Positions 1 to 13,359 are shown, counted from the stretch's first letter. The stretch is 64,000 nucleotides of DNA from Nicotiana tabacum (GCF_000715075.1 NC_134103.1:53374730-53438729); one strand, 5' to 3'. A program made the numbers and translations. The notes: a model not told the origin generated them from the letters alone.

Positions 1-1054
1 GTGCCCTCACACAACAAAAGAGTGTAGTTCCGCACGCCGTAAAAATTTGGAACAATCAGGAACTCAAGATAGAAAGAATTAACTCACTCTCATAAACAAC
101 ATTCATATACCACAAAAGATAAACTATAAGCTTGCCCATAATGTACTACTCTACTAATTGAGTTCATTCAGTAAAGGATCAAGTAGGACTTTAATTGGTT
201 GTAATGTAGGTTGCGGGATGTGTAGGATATATTTGGATATACGAGTGACTACACCTCCCTAAGCACTTTAATACATACAATTTAACATTCAAAACCCCAC
301 ACTTATGGCAAACCATACTCCACCTTAACATCAATATGCATTAACTCCCTTCTTCTTTAAGCACAGTTACGTCAAGAGTTACCACTTATCAAAGATCATT
401 TTTCACAATCATAAAACTACATTAATTTTTATTTTTATTTTTCAATTCAAGTGGCTCTTACTTTTTCATTTCAGTGCACCTTCTCCTTATTTCATTAGTT
501 CCACTCAAAAGCCAACCCAATCACCCCATACTTCAACTTTTACAAAGTTCATACAATTTCAAGTGCTCAAGAGAGGTAAATGGTTCAAATAAATGATCAA
601 TTCAAACAAATGGGTAAGGCTTATAATGTGATTGCCAAAGAAACAGGATTACAGGCTCAACGGGGTTAACTATGATACATAACAAGTTGTTGGGTAAACT
701 ATATAGTTGGCTCAATAAATAAAAGGCCTATATCACTTCCGAGACTGAACAAAACTACTATTTCGCTTTGCAAACACACGGGGCAAGTTCTAGACATCAA
801 ATGCGATGCACATCATACACCAAACCTCACATGCACATGGCACATAACTCACTAAAGATTGGATCATCACAACACTCTAGTCAAAGCAGTTAAGCAAAGT
901 TGAGATTATACGATTTAAGGCACTCATACAAGAGTCAAAAACTGAGCCTAAGCATTACAACCAAAGAACTCACTATTCTCAAGGCATGATCAAGTCAAGA
1001 AATATTGCTTCCATTATCATAGAACAAGGTCTTCCTACTTCTTAAAACAAAATT
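1..1054 (-). repeat. Array unit 1 spacer (partial 3'UTR)
   Basis: This is the spacer of a unit whose left part lies outside the window. Its first bases match positions near 2727 in the next spacer. It is noncoding, AT-rich, and corresponds to the region between the coding remnant and the 3' LTR of the parent element. It runs directly into the LTR at 1055, with no primer-binding site at the boundary. Confidence 0.85.
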
Positions 1055-2487
1055 TGATGAGCCGAAAACACAACACAAAATTATGCTTGCGTGTCGAATA
1101 TAGTATAGAATATATCATATCCACAGGGATTAGATTTAAACAGTGTTTTCGTAGCTTCTAGTTTTAAATGCTATCCAAGATCATCAATAATTTAGAGTTG
1201 TGTGATTTAAAACTAAAATTTACTAAAAGTCTAAACTATTGGCTAATGACAATCGCAACAAGAGTAAGCAAGAAGATATCAAAGGGAGAAAATAGGGGTT
1301 GGTTGGATAGGTGTAAGATGCTTGTTTGGGAATTTACTCTAGTTACTTCACTTCTATGGTTCAAGTGAGTTTCTCAAATTCACTCTATTATGTTCAAACA
1401 TTCAGTAGAAACTCCTCTCTCGATTAAGTCTCAACCTTACGATATGAACTAAGTTAAGCTTGGTGAATATATGCAAGAATTCGTAGTGGATTGATCCTTA
1501 GGAGAACCTCTTTCGATTATCCTCCTAACTAGGTCTAATCATTAATTCAACTAGCCTCTTTCGATTACTAACAAGAATCAATGAATTTAACTAATAAGAT
1601 AATGCAAAACATCACAAATTATACCTCTTTCTAATACATAAACAAGTGAAAATATATGCAACAATAAAAACACCAAAACGCTTGAATATATAAAACTAGA
1701 GTTAATATCCACAAACAATTCTCAAAACACCAAATCCATCAATCCCTAAGGAAGATTTACTCCATGCATATGGAGAAATTCATCACAATTAAGTTTAAGT
1801 CAAGGAAAACATAAAACATCCAAACCCTTATCTTAATTGAGGATGAATGGTGAAATCCTTATGCTCTTGCTTCCCTCTTCTTCTTAGCTTCCTTAGGTCT
1901 AAATTATTTCAAAAGTCCTCAAAATAAATTTTCCCCCTATATATATACCAAGTAGGGTCGGGCCCCAACAAATAAACCTTCTCCTATGCGAAATAGGACA
2001 CTTTTTTTGGACAGGACGTGCGTGGCCGCGCACCTGGCCGCGCACTTTTCACCATGTTCTGCATCATATGCGCGCCTAGTGTGCGGACACTTTTCATTTT
2101 GGAAAACATAAAACATGATAGTTGTAGACCTTTTTAATATCATTCCAACGATAGTTTGTGGAGCCCAAACGGAATTCTGAGCGAAATGTTATGTTCATTT
2201 TACTAGACCCTGCGAAATATGCCTGCTCGATTCTTCGTTTCATTCCACTATCATCCGTTGATCCCCGAACACGATCCTGACTTAATCCTTGTGCTTTTAC
2301 TCAGGCTTCAAAGCTCCCGATTAGCTTGAATTCATTCCATATCATCTACATAGATCGGAATCACTCCTACAAGGCATAAAATACACAATTATTGAAAACA
2401 CTTAGCGATTAAAGATCCAACTCTATTAAAGTGCAGTAAATTAGAGTGCGATAAGCGACTAAAACATGAAATTATAGCCTACCATCA
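1055..2487 (-). mobile_element. Array LTR 1
   Basis: An LTR of 1433 bp, minus orientation. Its plus-strand left edge reads TGATGAGC and its right edge ACCATCA. A TATA run (about 1939-1948) lies inside, preceded in LTR orientation by a CpG-rich palindromic block at about 2017-2090 containing GTGCGTGGCCGCGCAC. The order 5' end, CpG block, TATA, R/U5 agrees with a working LTR promoter layout. No coding potential is claimed. Confidence 0.87.
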
Positions 2488-3781
2488 GCACCCCACACTT
2501 AAACCATTGCTCATCCTCGAGTAATCAAAGTATACTTCATAATGACATGACCTTTTTAAACAACTCTCATAACTCATCATACCAAGAATATTTAAAATAG
2601 ACTAAGCACAATAGTGTAACATCTTCACCTCAAGAATTGATTCATAAGCACCACACATTATTCATAACTTACTCACTTACTCTAATACAGAGGTCAATGA
2701 TATTACCTTTCCTTCATTAATCAACTGCCTTTACACAACAAAAGAGTGTAGTTCCACACGCCATAAACATTTATAACAATAGGGAACTCAAGATAGAAAG
2801 AATTAACTCACTCTCATAAACAACATTCATATGCCACAAAAGATGAACCATAAGCTTGCCCGTAGTGTACTACTCTACTAATTGAGCTCATTCAGTCAAG
2901 GATCAAGTAGGACTTTAATTGGTTGTAATGTAGGTTGCGGGACAGGTAGGATATATTTGTATATAAGAGTGACTACACCTCCCTAAGCACTTTAATACAT
3001 TCAAATTAACATTCAAAACACCACACTTATGGCAAACCATACTCCACCTTAACATCAATATGCATTAACTCCCTTCTTCTTTAAGCACAATTACATCAAG
3101 AGTTACCACATATCAAAGATCATTTTTCACAATCATACAACTACATTAATTTTTATTTTTATTTTTCAATTCAAGTGGCTCTTACTTTTTCATTTTAGTG
3201 CACCTTCTCCTTATTTCATTAGTTCCACTCAAAAGCCAATCCAATCACCCCACACTTCAACTTTTACAAAGTTCATACAATTTCAAGTGCTCAAGAGAGG
3301 TAAATAGTTCAAATAAATGGTCAATTCAAACAAATGGGTAAGGCTTGTAATGTGATTGCCAAAGAAACAGGATTACAGGCTCAACGGGGTTAACTACGAT
3401 ACATAACAAGTTGGTGGGTAAACTATATAGCTGGCTCAACAAAGAAACGCCTATATCACTTCCAAGACTAAACAAAACTACTATTTCGCTTTGCAAACAC
3501 ACGGGGCAAGTTCTAGACATCAAATGCGATGCACATCATACACCAAACCTCACATGCACATGGCACATAACTCACTCAAGATTGGATCATCACAACACTC
3601 TAGTCAAAGCAGTTAAGCAAAGTTGAGATCATACAATTTAAGACACTCATAAAAGAGTCAAAAACTGAGCCTAAGCATCACAACCAAAGAACTCACTATT
3701 CTCAAGGCATGATCAAGTCAAGAAATATTGCTTCCATTTCAAATCATAGAACAAGGTCTTCCTACTTCTTAAAACAAAATT
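2488..3781 (-). repeat. Array unit 2 spacer (3'UTR, primer-binding site deleted)
   Basis: A spacer of 1294 bp. Its left edge, GCACCCCACACTT, is the reverse complement of the polypurine tract next to LTR 1. Its right edge (about 3768-3782) reads AAAACAAAATTTGATGAG, the deletion junction shared by units 1 to 4. No gene is present. Confidence 0.87.
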
Positions 3782-5234
3782 TGATGAGATGAAAACACAA
3801 CAGAAAATTATGCTTGCTTGTCAAATATAGTATAGAATATATCGTATCCACAGGGATTAGATTTAAACAGTGTTTTCGTAGCTTCTCGTTTTAAATGCTA
3901 TCCAAGATGATCAACAATTTAGAGTTGTTTGATTTAAAACAAAAATTTACTAAAAGTCTAAACTATTGGCTAATGACAATCGCAACAAGAGTAAGCAAGA
4001 AGATATCAAAGGGAGAAAATTGGGGTTGGTTGGATAGGTGTAAGATACTTGTTTGGGAATTTACTCTAGTTACTTCACTTCTATGGTTCAAGTGAGTTTC
4101 TCAAATTCACACTATTATGTTCAAACATTCAGTAGAAAATCCTCTCTCGATTATGTCTCAACCTTATGATATTAACTAAGTTAAGCTTGGTGAATATATG
4201 CAAGAATTCGCAGTGGATTGATCCTTAGGAGAACCTCTTTTGATTATCCTCCTAACTAGGTCTAATCATTAATTCAACTTGCCTCTTTCGATTACTAACA
4301 AGAATCAATGAATTCAACCAATAAGATAATGCAAAACATCACAAATTATACCTTTTTCTAATACATAAAGAACTAAAAATATATGTAACAATAAAAACAC
4401 CAAAACGCTTGAATACATAAAACTAGAGTTAATCTCCACAAACAATTCTCAAAACACCAAATCCATCAAGCCCTAAGGAAGATTTACTCCATGGATATGG
4501 AGAAATTCATCACAATTAAGTTTAAGTCAAGGAAAACATAAAACATCCAAACCCTTATCTTAATTGAGGATGAATGGTGAAATCCTTGTGCTCTTGCTTC
4601 CCTCTTCTTCTTAGCTTCCTTAGGTCTAAATTATTTCCAAAGTCCTCAAAATAAATTTTCCCCCTTTATATATACCAAGTAGGGTCGGGCCCCAACAAAT
4701 AAACCTTCTCCTATGCGAAATAGGACACTTTTTTCGGACCGGATGTGCGTGGCCGCGTACCTGGCCGCGCACTTTTCACCATGTTCTACATCATAGGTGC
4801 GCCTAGTGTGCGGACACGCACGTGGGTGGCGTTCTGTTTATCATTTTGGAAAACATAGAACATGAGAGTTGTAGACCTTTTAAATATCATTCCAACGATA
4901 GTTACTGGAGCCCAAATGGAGTTCTGAGCGAAATGTTATGAGCATTTTACTGGACCCTGCGCAATATGCCTGCTCGATTCTTCGTTTCGTTCCACTATCA
5001 TCCGTTGATCCCCGAACACGATCCCGACTTAATCCTTGCGCTTTTACTCAGACTTCAAAGCTCCCGATTAGCTTGAATTCATTCCATATCATCTACATCG
5101 ATCGGAATCACTCCTACAAGGCATAAAATACACAATTATTGAAAACACTTAGCGATAAAAGCTCCAACTCAATTAAACTGCAGTAAATTAGAGTGCGATA
5201 AGCGACTAGAACATGAAATTATAGCCTACCATCA
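3782..5234 (-). mobile_element. Array LTR 2
   Basis: An LTR of 1453 bp, minus orientation, nearly collinear with LTR 1. The TATA run is at 4667-4674 and the CpG-rich block at about 4740-4830. Confidence 0.87.
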
Positions 5235-6527
5235 GCACCCCACACTTAAACCATTGCTCATCCTCGAGTAATCAAAGTATACTTCATAATGACATGACCT
5301 TTTTAAAAAACTCTCATAACTCGTCATACCAAGAATATTTAAAATAGACTAAGCACAATAGTGTAACATCTTCACCTTAAGAATTGACTCATAAGCACCA
5401 CACATTACTCACAACTTACTCACTTACTCTAATATAGAGGTCAACGACATTACCTTTCCTTCATGAATCAAGTGCCCTCACACAACAAAAGAGATTAGTT
5501 CCACACAACATAAATATTTATAACAATCAGGAGCTCAAGATAGAAAAAATTCACTCATTCTCAGAAACAACATTCATATGCCACAAAAGATGAATCATAA
5601 GATTGCCCGTAGTGTACTACTCTACTAATTGAGCTCATTCAGTCAAGGATCAAGTAGGACTTTAATTGGTTGTAATGTAGGCTACGGACAGGTAGGATAT
5701 ATTTGTATATAAGAGTGACTACGCCCCCCTAAGCACTTTAATACATACAATTTAACATTCAAAACACCACACTTATGGCAAACCATACTCTACCTTAACA
5801 TCAATACGCATTAACTCCCTTCTTCTTTAAGCACAATGACATCAAGAGTTACCACATATCAAAGATCATTTTTCACAATCATACAACTACATTAATTTTT
5901 ATTTTTATTTTTCAATTCAAGTGGCTCTTACTTTTTCATTTTAGTGCACCTTCTCCTTATTTCATTAGTTCCACTCAAAAGCCAATCCAATCACCCCACA
6001 CTTCAACTTTTACAAAGTTCATACAATTTCAAGTGCTCAAGAGAGGTAAATAGTTCAAATAAATGGTCAATTCAAACAAATGGGTAAGGCTTGTAATGTG
6101 ATTGCCAAAGAAACAGGATTACAGGCTCAACGGGGTTAACTATGATACATAACAAGTTGGTGGGTAAACTATATAGCTGGCTCAACAATGAAATGCCTAT
6201 ATCACTTCTAAGACTGAACAAAACTACTATTTCTTTTTGCAAACACAAGGGCCAAGTTCTAGACCTCAAATGCGATGCACATCATACACCAAACCTCACA
6301 TGCACATGGCACATAACTCACTCAAGATTGGATCATCACAACACTCTAGTCAAAGTAGTTAAGCAAAGTTGAGATCATACGATTTAAGGCACTCATACAA
6401 GAGTCAAAAACTGAGCCTAAGCGTCACAACCAAAGAACTCACTATTCGCAAGGCATGATCAAGTCAAGAAATATTGCTTCCATTTCAAATCATAGAACAA
6501 GGTCTTCCTAATTCTTAAAACAAAATG
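5235..6527 (-). repeat. Array unit 3 spacer
   Basis: A spacer of 1293 bp, collinear with unit 2. It ends at the same junction (AACAAAATGTGACGAG, about 6518-6533), with the LTR base pattern TGACGAG rather than TGATGAG. Noncoding. Confidence 0.87.
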
Positions 6528-7952
6528 TGACGAGCTAAAAACACAACACAAAATTATGCTCGCTAGTCGAATATAGTATAGAAAATATCATATCCACAGG
6601 GATTGGATTTAAACAGTATTTTCATAGCTTCTAGTTTTAATTGCTATCCAAGATGATCAACAATTTAGAGCTGTGTGATTTAAAACTAAAATTTACTAGA
6701 AGTCTAAACTATTGGCTAATGACAATCACAACAAGAGTAAGCAAGAAGATATCAAAGGGAGAAAATAGGGGTTGGTTGGATAGGTGTAAGATACTTGTTT
6801 GGGAATTTACTCTAGTTACTTCACTTCTATGGTTCAAGTGAGTTTCTCAAATTCACTCTATTATGTTCAAACATTCAGTAGAAACTCCTCTCTCGATTAA
6901 GTCTCAACCTTACGATATTAACTAAGTTAAACTTGGTGAATATATGCAAGAATTCGTAGTGGATTGATCCTTAGGAGAACCTCTTTCGATTATCCTCCTA
7001 ACTAGGTCTAATCATTAATTCAACTAGCCTCTTTCGATTACTAACAAGAATCAATGAATTAAACCAATAAGTTAATGCAAAACATCACAAATTATACCTC
7101 TTTCTAATACATAAACAAGTGAAAATATGTGCAACAATAAAAATACCAAAACGCTTGAATACATAAAACTAGAGTTAATATCCACAAACAATTCTCAAAA
7201 CACCAAATCCATCAATCCCTAAGGAACATTTACTCCATGGATATGGAGAAATTCATCACAATTAAGTTTAAGTCAAGAAAAACATAAAACATCCAAAACC
7301 TTATCTTAATTGAGGATGAATGGTGAAATCCTTGTGCTCTTGCTTCTCCCTCTTCTTCTTAGCTTCCTTAGGTCTAAATTATTTCAAAAGTCCTCAAAAT
7401 AACATTTTTTCCTGTATATATACCAAGTAGGGTCGGGCCCCAACAAATAAACCTTCTCCTACGCGAAATAGGACACTTTTTCCGGACAAGTCGTGCGTGG
7501 CCGCGCACTTTTCACCATGTTTTGCCTCATAGGTGTTCCCAATGCGCGCCCAGTGTGCGGATGCGCACATAGGTGGCGTTCTGTTTGTCTTTTTGGAAAA
7601 CATAAAACATTAGAGTTGTAGACCTTTTAAATATCATTCCAACGATAGTTTGTGGAGCCCAAACGGAGTTCTGAGCGAAATGTTATGTGCAGTTTACTGG
7701 AACATGCACAATATGCCTGCTCGATTCTTCGTTTCGTTCCACTATCATCCGTTGATCCCCGAACACGATCCCGACTTAATCCTTGCGCTTTTACTCAGAT
7801 TTCAAAGCTCCCGATTAGCTTGAATTCATTCCATATCATCTACATAGATCGAAATTACTCCTACAAGGCATAAAACACATAATTATTGAAAACACTTAGC
7901 AATTAAAGCTCCAACTCAATTATTGAAAACATAAAATTATAGCCTACCATCA
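6528..7952 (-). mobile_element. Array LTR 3
   Basis: An LTR of 1425 bp, minus orientation. The TATA run is at 7415-7422 and the CpG-rich block at about 7491-7575. A small deletion close to its 5' end (around 7915-7935) removes bases seen in the other LTRs. Confidence 0.87.
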
Positions 7953-9164
7953 GCACCCCACACTTAAACCATTGCTCATACTCGAGTAATCAAAGTATAC
8001 TTCATAATGAAATGACCTTTTTAAACAATTCTCATAACTCATCATACCAAGAATATTTAAAATAGACTAACCACAATAGTGTAACATCTTCACCTCTAGA
8101 ATTGACTCACAAGCAGCACACATTATTCACAACTTACTCACTTACTCTAATACAAAGGTCAACAATATTACCTTTCCTTCATGAATCAACTGCCTTTACG
8201 CAACAAAAGAGAGTAGTTCCATACACCATAAAAATTTATAACAATCAGGAACTCAAGATAGAAAGAATTCGCTCTCTCTCAAAAACAACATTCATTTGCC
8301 ACAAAAGTTGAACCATAAGCTTGCCCGTAGTGTACTACTCTACTAATTGAGCTCATTCAGTCAAGGATCAAGTAGGACTTTAATTGGTTGTAATGTAGGC
8401 TGCGGGACAGGTAGAATATATTTGTATATAAGAGTGACTACACCTCCCTAAGCACTTTAAAACATACAATTTAACATTCAAAACACCACACTTATGGCAA
8501 ATCATACTCCACCTTAACATCAATATGCATTAATTTTTATTTTTATTTTTCAATTCAAGTGGCTCTTACTTTTTTATTTTAGTGCACATTCTCCTTATTT
8601 CATTAGTTCCACTCAAAAGCCAACACAATCACCCCACACTTCAATTTTTACAAAGTTCATACAATTTCAAGTGGTCAAGAGAGGTAAATGGTTCAAATAA
8701 ATGTTCAATTCAAACAATTGGGTAAGGCTTGTAATGTGATTGCCAAAGAAACTGGATTACAGGCTCAATGGGGTTAACTACGATACATAACAAGTTGGTT
8801 GGTAACTATATAGCTGGCTCAACAAAGAAATGCCTATATCACTTCCAAAACTGAACAAAACTACTATTTCGCTTTGCAAACACACGGGGCAAGTTCTAGA
8901 CATCAAATGTGATGCACATCATATACCAAACGTCACATGCACATGGCACATAACTCACTCAAGATTTTATCATCACAACACTCTAGTCATAGCAGTTAAG
9001 CAAAGTTGAGATCATACGATTTAAGGCACTCATACAAGAGTCAAAAACTGAGCCTAAGCGTCACAACCAAAGCACTCACTATTCTCAAGGCATGATCAAG
9101 TCAAGAAATATTGCTTCCATTTCAAATCATAGAACAAGGTCTTCCTACTTCTTAAAACAAAATT
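7953..9164 (-). repeat. Array unit 4 spacer with an internal deletion
   Basis: A spacer of 1212 bp, about 80 bp shorter than units 2 and 3. The missing segment is bounded by the short repeat ATTA (junction near 8530, GCATTAATTTTT), which fits deletion between short direct repeats after the units were already in tandem. The right junction with the LTR matches units 1 to 3. Confidence 0.85.
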
Positions 9165-10606
9165 TGATGAGCTGAAAACACAACACAAAATTATGCTTGC
9201 TTGTCGAATATAGTATAGAATATATCATATCAACAGGGATTGGATTTAAACAGTGTATTCGTAGCTTCTAGTTTTAAATGCTATCCAAGATGATCAACAA
9301 TTTAGAGTTGTGTGATTTAAAACTAAAATTTACTAAAAGTCGGAACTATTGACTAATGACAATCGCAACAAGAGTAAGCAAGAAGATATCAAAGGGAGAA
9401 AATAGGGGTTGGTTGGATATGTGTAAGATACTTGTTTGGGAATTTACTCTAGTTACTTCACTTCTATGGTTCAAGTGAGTTTCTCAAATTCACTCTATTA
9501 TGTTCAAACATTCAGTAGAAACTCCTCTCTCGATTAAGTCTCAACCTTACGATATTAACTAAGTTAAGCTTGGTGAATATATGCAAGAAATCGTAGTGGA
9601 TTGATCCTTAGGAGAACCTCTTTCGATTATCCTCCTAACTAGGTCTAATCATTAATTTCACTAGCCTCTTTCGATTACTAAAAAGAATCAATGAATTCAA
9701 CCAATAAGATAATGCAAAACATCACAAATTATACCTCTTTCGATTACACAAAAAAGTGAAAATATATGCAACAATAAAAACACCAAAACGCTTGAATACA
9801 TAAAACTAGAGTTAATATCCACAAACAATTCTCAAAACACCAAATCCATCAATCCCTAAGGAAGATTTACTCCATGGATATGGAGAAATTCATCACAATT
9901 AAGTTTAAGTCAAGGAAAACATAAAACATCCGAACCCTTATCTTAATTGAGGATGAATGGTGAAATCCTTGTGCTCTTTCTTCTCCCTCTTCTTCTTAGC
10001 TTCCTTAGGTCTAAATTATTTCAAATATCCTCAAAATAACGTTTTTCCTTGTATATATATTCCAAGTAGGGTCGGGCCCCAACAAATAAACCTTATTCTA
10101 CGCGAAATAGGATACTTTTTCCGGATAGGACGTGCGTGGCCGCGCACTTTTCACATGTTCTGCCTCATATGCGTGCCAAATGCGCGCCCAGTGCGCGGAT
10201 GCGCACGTGGGTGGTGTTCTGTTTGTCATTTTGGAAAACATAAAATACCTTTTAAATATCATTCCAACGATAGTTTGTGTAGCCCAAACGGAGTTCTGAG
10301 CGAAATATTATGTGCATTTTACTTGACCCTGCGCAATATGCCTGCTCGATACTTCACTTCGTTCCACTATCATCCGTTGATCCCCGAACACGATCCTGAC
10401 TTAATCCTTGTGATTTTACTCAGACTTCAAAGCTCCCGATTAGCTTGAATTCATTCCATATCATCTACATAGATCGGAATCACTCCTACAAGGCATAAAA
10501 CACACAATTATTGAAAACACTTAGCGATTAAAGCTCCAACTCAATTAAAGTGCAGTAAATTAGAGTGCGATAAGCGACTAAAACATGAAATTATAGCCTA
10601 CCATCA
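9165..10606 (-). mobile_element. Array LTR 4 (also the 3' LTR of the full-length copy)
   Basis: An LTR of 1442 bp, minus orientation. The TATA run is near 10052-10060 and the CpG-rich block at about 10130-10215. It serves both as the last LTR of the short-unit array and as the 3' LTR of the longer element at 10607-14852, so array and full-length copy share it. Confidence 0.87.
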
Positions 10607-10623
10607 GCACCCCACACTTAAAC
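10607..10623 (-). other. Polypurine tract (3' PPT)
   Basis: On the minus strand the bases just before the LTR start read AAGTGTGGGGTGC. The same tract borders LTRs 1 to 3 at 2488, 5235 and 7953. This is the usual site for plus-strand DNA priming in LTR retroelements. Confidence 0.75.
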
Positions 10624-12127
10624 CATTGCTCATCCTCGAGTAATCAAAGTATACTTCATAATGACATGACCTTTTTAAACAACTCTCATAACTCATCATA
10701 CCAAGAATATTTAAAATAGACTAAGCACAATAGTGTAACATCTTCACCTCAAGAATTGACTCATAAGCACCACACATTATTCACAACTCACTCACTTACT
10801 CTAATATAGAGGTCAACGATATTATCTTTCCTTCATGAATAAACTGGCTTTACACAACAAAAGAGAGTAGTTCCACACACCATAAAAATTTATAACAATC
10901 AAGAACTCAAGATAGAAAGAATTCACTCACTCTCATAAACAACATTCATATGCCACAAAAGATGAACCATAAGCTTGCCCGTAGTGTACTACTCTACTAA
11001 TTGAGCTCATTCAGTCAAGAATCAAGTAGGACTTTAATTGGTTGTAATGTAGGCTGGGGGACAGGTAGGATATATTTGTATATAAGAGTGACTACACCTC
11101 CCTACGTATTTTAATACATACAATTTAACATTCAAAACACCACACTTATGGAAAACCATACTCCACCTTAATATCAATATGCATTAACTCCCTTCTTCTT
11201 TAAGTACAATTACATCAAGAGTTACCACTTTTCAAAGATCATTTTTCACACTCAAACAACTATATAAATTTTTATTTTTATTTTTCAATTTAGTGCACAT
11301 TCTCCTTTTTTCATTAGTTCCACTCAAAAGCCAACCCAATCACCCCACATTTCAACTTTTACAAAGTTCATACAATTTCAAGTGGTCAAGAAAGGTAAAT
11401 TGTTCAAATAAATGGTCAATTCAAGCAAATGGGTAAGGCTTGTAATGTAATTGCCAAAGAAACAGTATTACAGGCCCAGCAAGGTTAACTACGATACATA
11501 ACAAGTTGGTGGGTAAACTATATAGTTGGCTCAACAAAGAAACGTCTATATCTCTTCCAAGACTGAACAAAACTACTATTTCGCTTTGCAAACACACGGG
11601 GCAAGTTCTAGACATCAAATGCAATGCACAGAATACACCAAACCTCACACGCACATGGCACATAACTCACTTAAGATTGGATCATCACAACACTCTAGTC
11701 AAAGCAGTTAAGCAAAGTTGAGATCATACGATTTAAGGCACTCATAAAAGAGTCAAAAACTGAGCCTAAGCGTCACAACCAAAACACTCACTATTCTCAA
11801 GGAAATTTCAAGTCAAGAGATTTTTCTTCCATTTCAAATCATAGCACAAGGTTTTCCTACTTCTAAAAATAAAAATCTAACTACACCCGGTTCAAACGAA
11901 ATCCTTGGAAAAAAACTGCGGCACAAATAAAAATCAAAGGGTAATTAATACACTAACTTCAAAATAAAATCATTTTTTCTTTTTCATTCAACTTAATTCC
12001 CTCATGAAACCCATCGAATGAGATCCATTGTCGGGAAAAGTCAAAAATTTTAAAATTTTATGTTTTTCTTTCCAATTTTTTTCTCTATCTCTACTACTCA
12101 AACTAACAAAAGAAAACTAAAACTAAT

Positions 12128-12232
12128 ATACATACATACATACATACATATAACATATCCCCCACCCTACACTTTAAATTGTGGCATGTCCCCATGACAC
12201 ATAACTAAAAAGCATAAGGTAAAGAAACTTCC
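12128..12232 (-). other. Conserved block: TGTA repeat, PPT-like tract and hairpin
   Basis: Minus-strand order: ATGTGTCATGGGGACATGCC (an imperfect hairpin), then AAAGTGTAGGGTGGGGGA, then a (TGTA)n run. The same block recurs in the plus-oriented copy at about 63370-63475 with only a handful of differences over about 105 bp, although surrounding sequence differs more. The G-rich run resembles the true PPT at 10607, so it may be a second polypurine tract upstream of the 3'UTR. Confidence 0.6.
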
Positions 12233-12291
12233 CTGAATTTTCTTTTTTTCCGAGAACTTATGAACTCCACCCCTGATTCTGAATTTATTCC

Positions 12292-13154
12292 TCATTTTCG
12301 CTCCTTGGGATTCTTTATGGAGCTCATTAAGCCCAATTCTTCAAAGGATACTTGCAAGACCCGCTCTTTTCTTTCTTTCTTGTCCTCATCTTGAGCGGTG
12401 AATTGCTCGTTCATGATGATCCTTAACTTATTTCTGCATTCTTTGACATGATCAATCCATACATATTCCTGTAAATCCCCAAAAATAAAATACACATGAT
12501 CAAGGTTAGAATAAGAAAACAAAGAAGAAATGTCAAGTGAATAATCTTATGGTATGTCCAAGACTATTTGTTTTTCATTCTCTTCTACCAAATGTTGCAA
12601 ATGTGGAAAGGTGGATGGGAGTTTGAACTCTTCTTTCGTTGCTTCACACTCAACCATAACCTTATTTTCAATCATCTCAGTTGAATCAGAGTCATCTTGA
12701 ACAGTGAAAATCACTCTCTGTGGATGCTCATCCTCTTGGGTAGGCTCATTTTTACAGGGTATCTCCTCCATATATTCACCATCATAACGCAATGAGCTTT
12801 CTGAAAGTGTACTTATTATTTGACTTTCTTGCATTGTAAGGTTGTTCATGACTTCATCATCTTGTGTAAACTTCCATTCTCCCGTTGACGTGGTTTTCTC
12901 AATTCGCTTCCATTCCAGTTATAATAAGGGTATTCATCCCAACCAGAGTCAAGATTGTGCCCATATGAATCCTCATACCTATATGGACTAGAAATAGAGT
13001 GAGACTGTTCAAATTAGGAACCGTAGGAGGAACACATACCTGCTTGATAGTTAAGCCATGGATGATTTCCACCGTATTAAAAACACATAGCAGACCGCTG
13101 ATAATATTCAGCTGCTAACTCTTCAAACATTTTCTTAGGCTGGTTGCACTCCAT
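12292..13154 (-). pseudogene. Degenerate short coding region of the non-autonomous element
   Basis: A minus-strand reading frame starts at an ATG (13154), MECNQPKKMFEELAAEYYQR, and runs with two in-frame stops to about 12850. It continues in a shifted frame as a 100-residue acidic stretch (12849-12547, MNNLTMQESQ...) and, in a further open stretch, 76 residues at 12522-12292 rich in Lys and Glu. The middle is rich in Tyr, Ser and Gly (positions around 12900-13050). I do not recognise a catalytic domain. By position, directly after the primer-binding site, it should be what remains of gag or a gag-like leader protein. It cannot be translated as one protein. The function is unknown. Confidence 0.5.
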
Positions 13155-13341
13155 CTTCACAACATTTAGAGTTCAATATCTACAGTATCTTCTCCAACTT
13201 ATTAGGAACTACAAAACAAATCTTGAAAAGAAGTTAACTAATAATGAAAATAAAATAGAAATGGAAAAATAAAAGAAAAAAAACTAAAACTTAATTCCTG
13301 AATTAGCACTACAAACTATTTCAAACAGTATTAACTGCCAA

Positions 13342-13359
13342 TCCCCGACAACGGTGCCA
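13342..13359 (-). other. Primer-binding site, tRNA-Asp type
   Basis: On the minus strand this reads TGGCACCGTTGTCGGGGA, five bases downstream of the LTR end. It differs at two positions, both C-to-T or G-to-A type, from TGGCGCCGTTGCCGGGGA, which is complementary to the 3' end of plant tRNA-Asp and typical of Athila/Tat elements. It occurs once in the array; the four short units have lost it. Confidence 0.85.

Noticed and set aside
1168..6841. A 66-residue frame (MLSKIINNLEL...) open in three array LTRs (1168, 3895, 6641, plus strand)
   Set aside because: It is antisense to the LTR, is broken by a stop in the fourth copy, and is conserved simply because the units are recent duplicates.
9957..10448. 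A 163-residue plus-strand frame in array LTR 4
   Set aside because: It is the longest frame in the array but is antisense across TATA and the CpG block, and stops or shifts interrupt it in the other four LTRs.
3411..11721. Frames of 71-76 residues in the array spacers (3411, 6142, 11506)
   Set aside because: They lie in the 3'UTR on the antisense strand, contain variable starts, and resemble no protein I know.
12292..12849. Possible host gene on the minus strand
   Set aside because: It lies between a primer-binding site and a retroelement 3'UTR, is frameshifted, and part of its surroundings recurs in the copy at 63 kb.
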